Shown here: piece by piece, positions 62,801 to 64,000 of the stretch
Layout: each line of letters begins with the position of its first letter
Numbering within the stretch: the first letter of the stretch is position 1
Assembly (NCBI RefSeq): GCF_003945595.2
Contig: NW_024104660.1
Coordinates: forward strand, 62,001 to 126,000
Length of the DNA stretch: 64,000 nt
From: Pipra filicauda
Lineage: Eukaryota > Chordata > Aves > Passeriformes > Pipridae
Direction of reading: 5' to 3'
The notes under the pieces: generated by a model
What the model saw: the letters and a program-made list of their open reading frames with translations, nothing else
Database searches by the model: none
What the model was told of the DNA's origin: nothing
Made by a program: the position numbers and the translations under genes

Positions 62801-64000
62801 CTGTTGGCCACCGTGTGCCATTAAAAATGGGTTTTTTTTTACAAACTTGTCCGTTTTCTTTAGAACATTTTTTCTTTGACATTTTTCATGAAGACATGTT
62901 TGAAATATCACTTTATATAAAATGTCACTTCTCCTTACTCTGCAAAGCCTTTCTGATGGACAGTTTGCTAAATTAGCCCCACCCTAGCTTATGAAAAGCA
63001 ATTTGGCAATATGGAATAGAACAGGATGTTGGCATTGTGTGGAATAGCTGTGGGAAGGTGCAAATGTGCATGAGAGTCTCTTGTTTAGACCTAAAAGTCA
63101 CAGTGATTGTAGTTGATACATCAGAGGCTTTATCAGAAAAGCCTTCTCTGAAGACATAACTCTTATTCATGTCAGGTAAACCCCCATATTCCTCCAGGGA
63201 ACTGTGTTACTGTCAAATGTCCTGGCTATTAGTTTCTGGCAGTCTTTTGGCATATGTTCTGGCCTAATGGGATTGATCCTGCACAGCTTAAATGAATGGG
63301 GACCTTGTGACTTGAAAGGGATGGAAGATCATTTCGAAGAGCCTGTAATATGAACTACATGGGTGCTAAGTCCTTGTCAACTAGTTGTGGTTGGCTTACA
63401 TTTTTCAAAATTACTTGGATACCTTGAAGAGCCCTTAATATCCCTATCACTCATTTCCTCCCACCTGAGCACAGAATATCAGGAATCACTTCTAAAAGTG
63501 CACATACACAAACGTTGCAATACTGAAATTTTTTTTCAAAAACACTGAGTTCTTGGCGATAGACTCAAGAAAGAGTGAGAAGGAAAATAAAAAGAAAAGT
63601 AACCAGAGGAAAAACTGTGAATAATTAAGGTATTTTATCCTGTGTGCTGTAGGCTTAAAAAAGGACATCATCATTTAATTTACGTACAGAGTAGCTCTGT
63701 GCTGATTTAATAATGACTTCAGTTCAGGTGGAATCCATAAATGGCTCATGGAAAGTTAGTGCAAATTATTCTTTTTGACTGCAGATTGCTTAAGGCTGCT
63801 GTGTGGTAAAAGAGGCCAATGATGAGTGCAGTACAAGATTTTTGTAAAAGGTTTTACTTTCAAAAATCCAAACCAAAAATAATAGCAATTTTTGCAAAAG
63901 TTTTGACACTGAAGGGGCCATCTATTTACCATGTTCAACTCTCTTTTATGACTACATAGAATGATAGCTTTCTCAACATAGCATTACAAAATAAAAATTG
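59823..64000. other. Non-coding DNA to the right edge
   Basis: No recognisable gene, RNA or transposon. Overlapping frames near 62.2-62.9 kb lie on both strands without domains. Confidence 0.55.

Noticed and set aside
1..64000. CRISPR arrays, bacterial operons, rRNA or tRNA genes
   Set aside because: No spaced direct repeats, ribosome-binding-site-led gene clusters or recognisable structural RNA sequence; the composition and CR1/ERV content are vertebrate.

Overview
This window looks like avian genomic DNA, probably from a songbird-like species, although the species cannot be fixed from the sequence. It is AT-rich, with scattered short homopolymers and microsatellites. It carries two 5'-truncated CR1 LINEs with no poly(A) tail, ending in short ATTCTGTG / ATTCTATG-type repeats. 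That ending is typical of CR1 in birds and other sauropsids. I recognise no host protein-coding gene. Two weak signals are recorded as low-confidence candidates: a splice-flanked 62-nt exon near 9.8 kb and a TATA box with first-exon-like sequence near 59 kb.

The dominant feature is an endogenous retrovirus (ERV) on the minus strand, 13221-21511 (8.29 kb). Read in its own direction it runs: 5' LTR (21035-21511), primer-binding-site-like motif, leader with a 32-bp tandem hairpin repeat, gag remnants in two frames (20537 to 19394), a scrambled gag/protease/RT junction (about 19.2-19.6 kb), a long open pol segment (RT palm onward, RNase H, integrase; 19195-16316), an intact 910-codon env (16475-13743), polypurine tract, and 3' LTR (13221-13681). 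A 4-bp duplication (caac) flanks it. The LTRs differ by one substitution and one 16-bp indel, so the insertion is young. RT/integrase character, gag matrix character and the 4-bp target duplication fit a gammaretrovirus-like (class I) element. Capsid C-terminus, nucleocapsid and protease appear to be missing, so the copy is defective without help in trans.

The most unusual content is in env. Between the signal-peptide-like segment and an otherwise normal-sized SU there are about 300 extra residues that read as three tandem immunoglobulin-like domains (C-W-[ED]G-x-[YF]-x-C, three times). The protein is 910 residues, against about 600-680 for typical gamma-type Env. The reading frame is uninterrupted and keeps the furin site, immunosuppressive-like region, transmembrane helix and tail. 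The TM cysteine motif has nine rather than six residues before the CC pair, and no CXXC is visible in SU. This looks like an Env with captured or independently evolved Ig domains and is the main candidate for something undescribed.

Elsewhere, 1-13.2 kb, 21.5-52.7 kb, 53.7-58.8 kb and 59.8-64 kb are ordinary-looking intergenic or intronic DNA with microsatellites, a 77-bp poly(T) run at 25.3 kb and a GC-richer patch at 9.1-9.7 kb.
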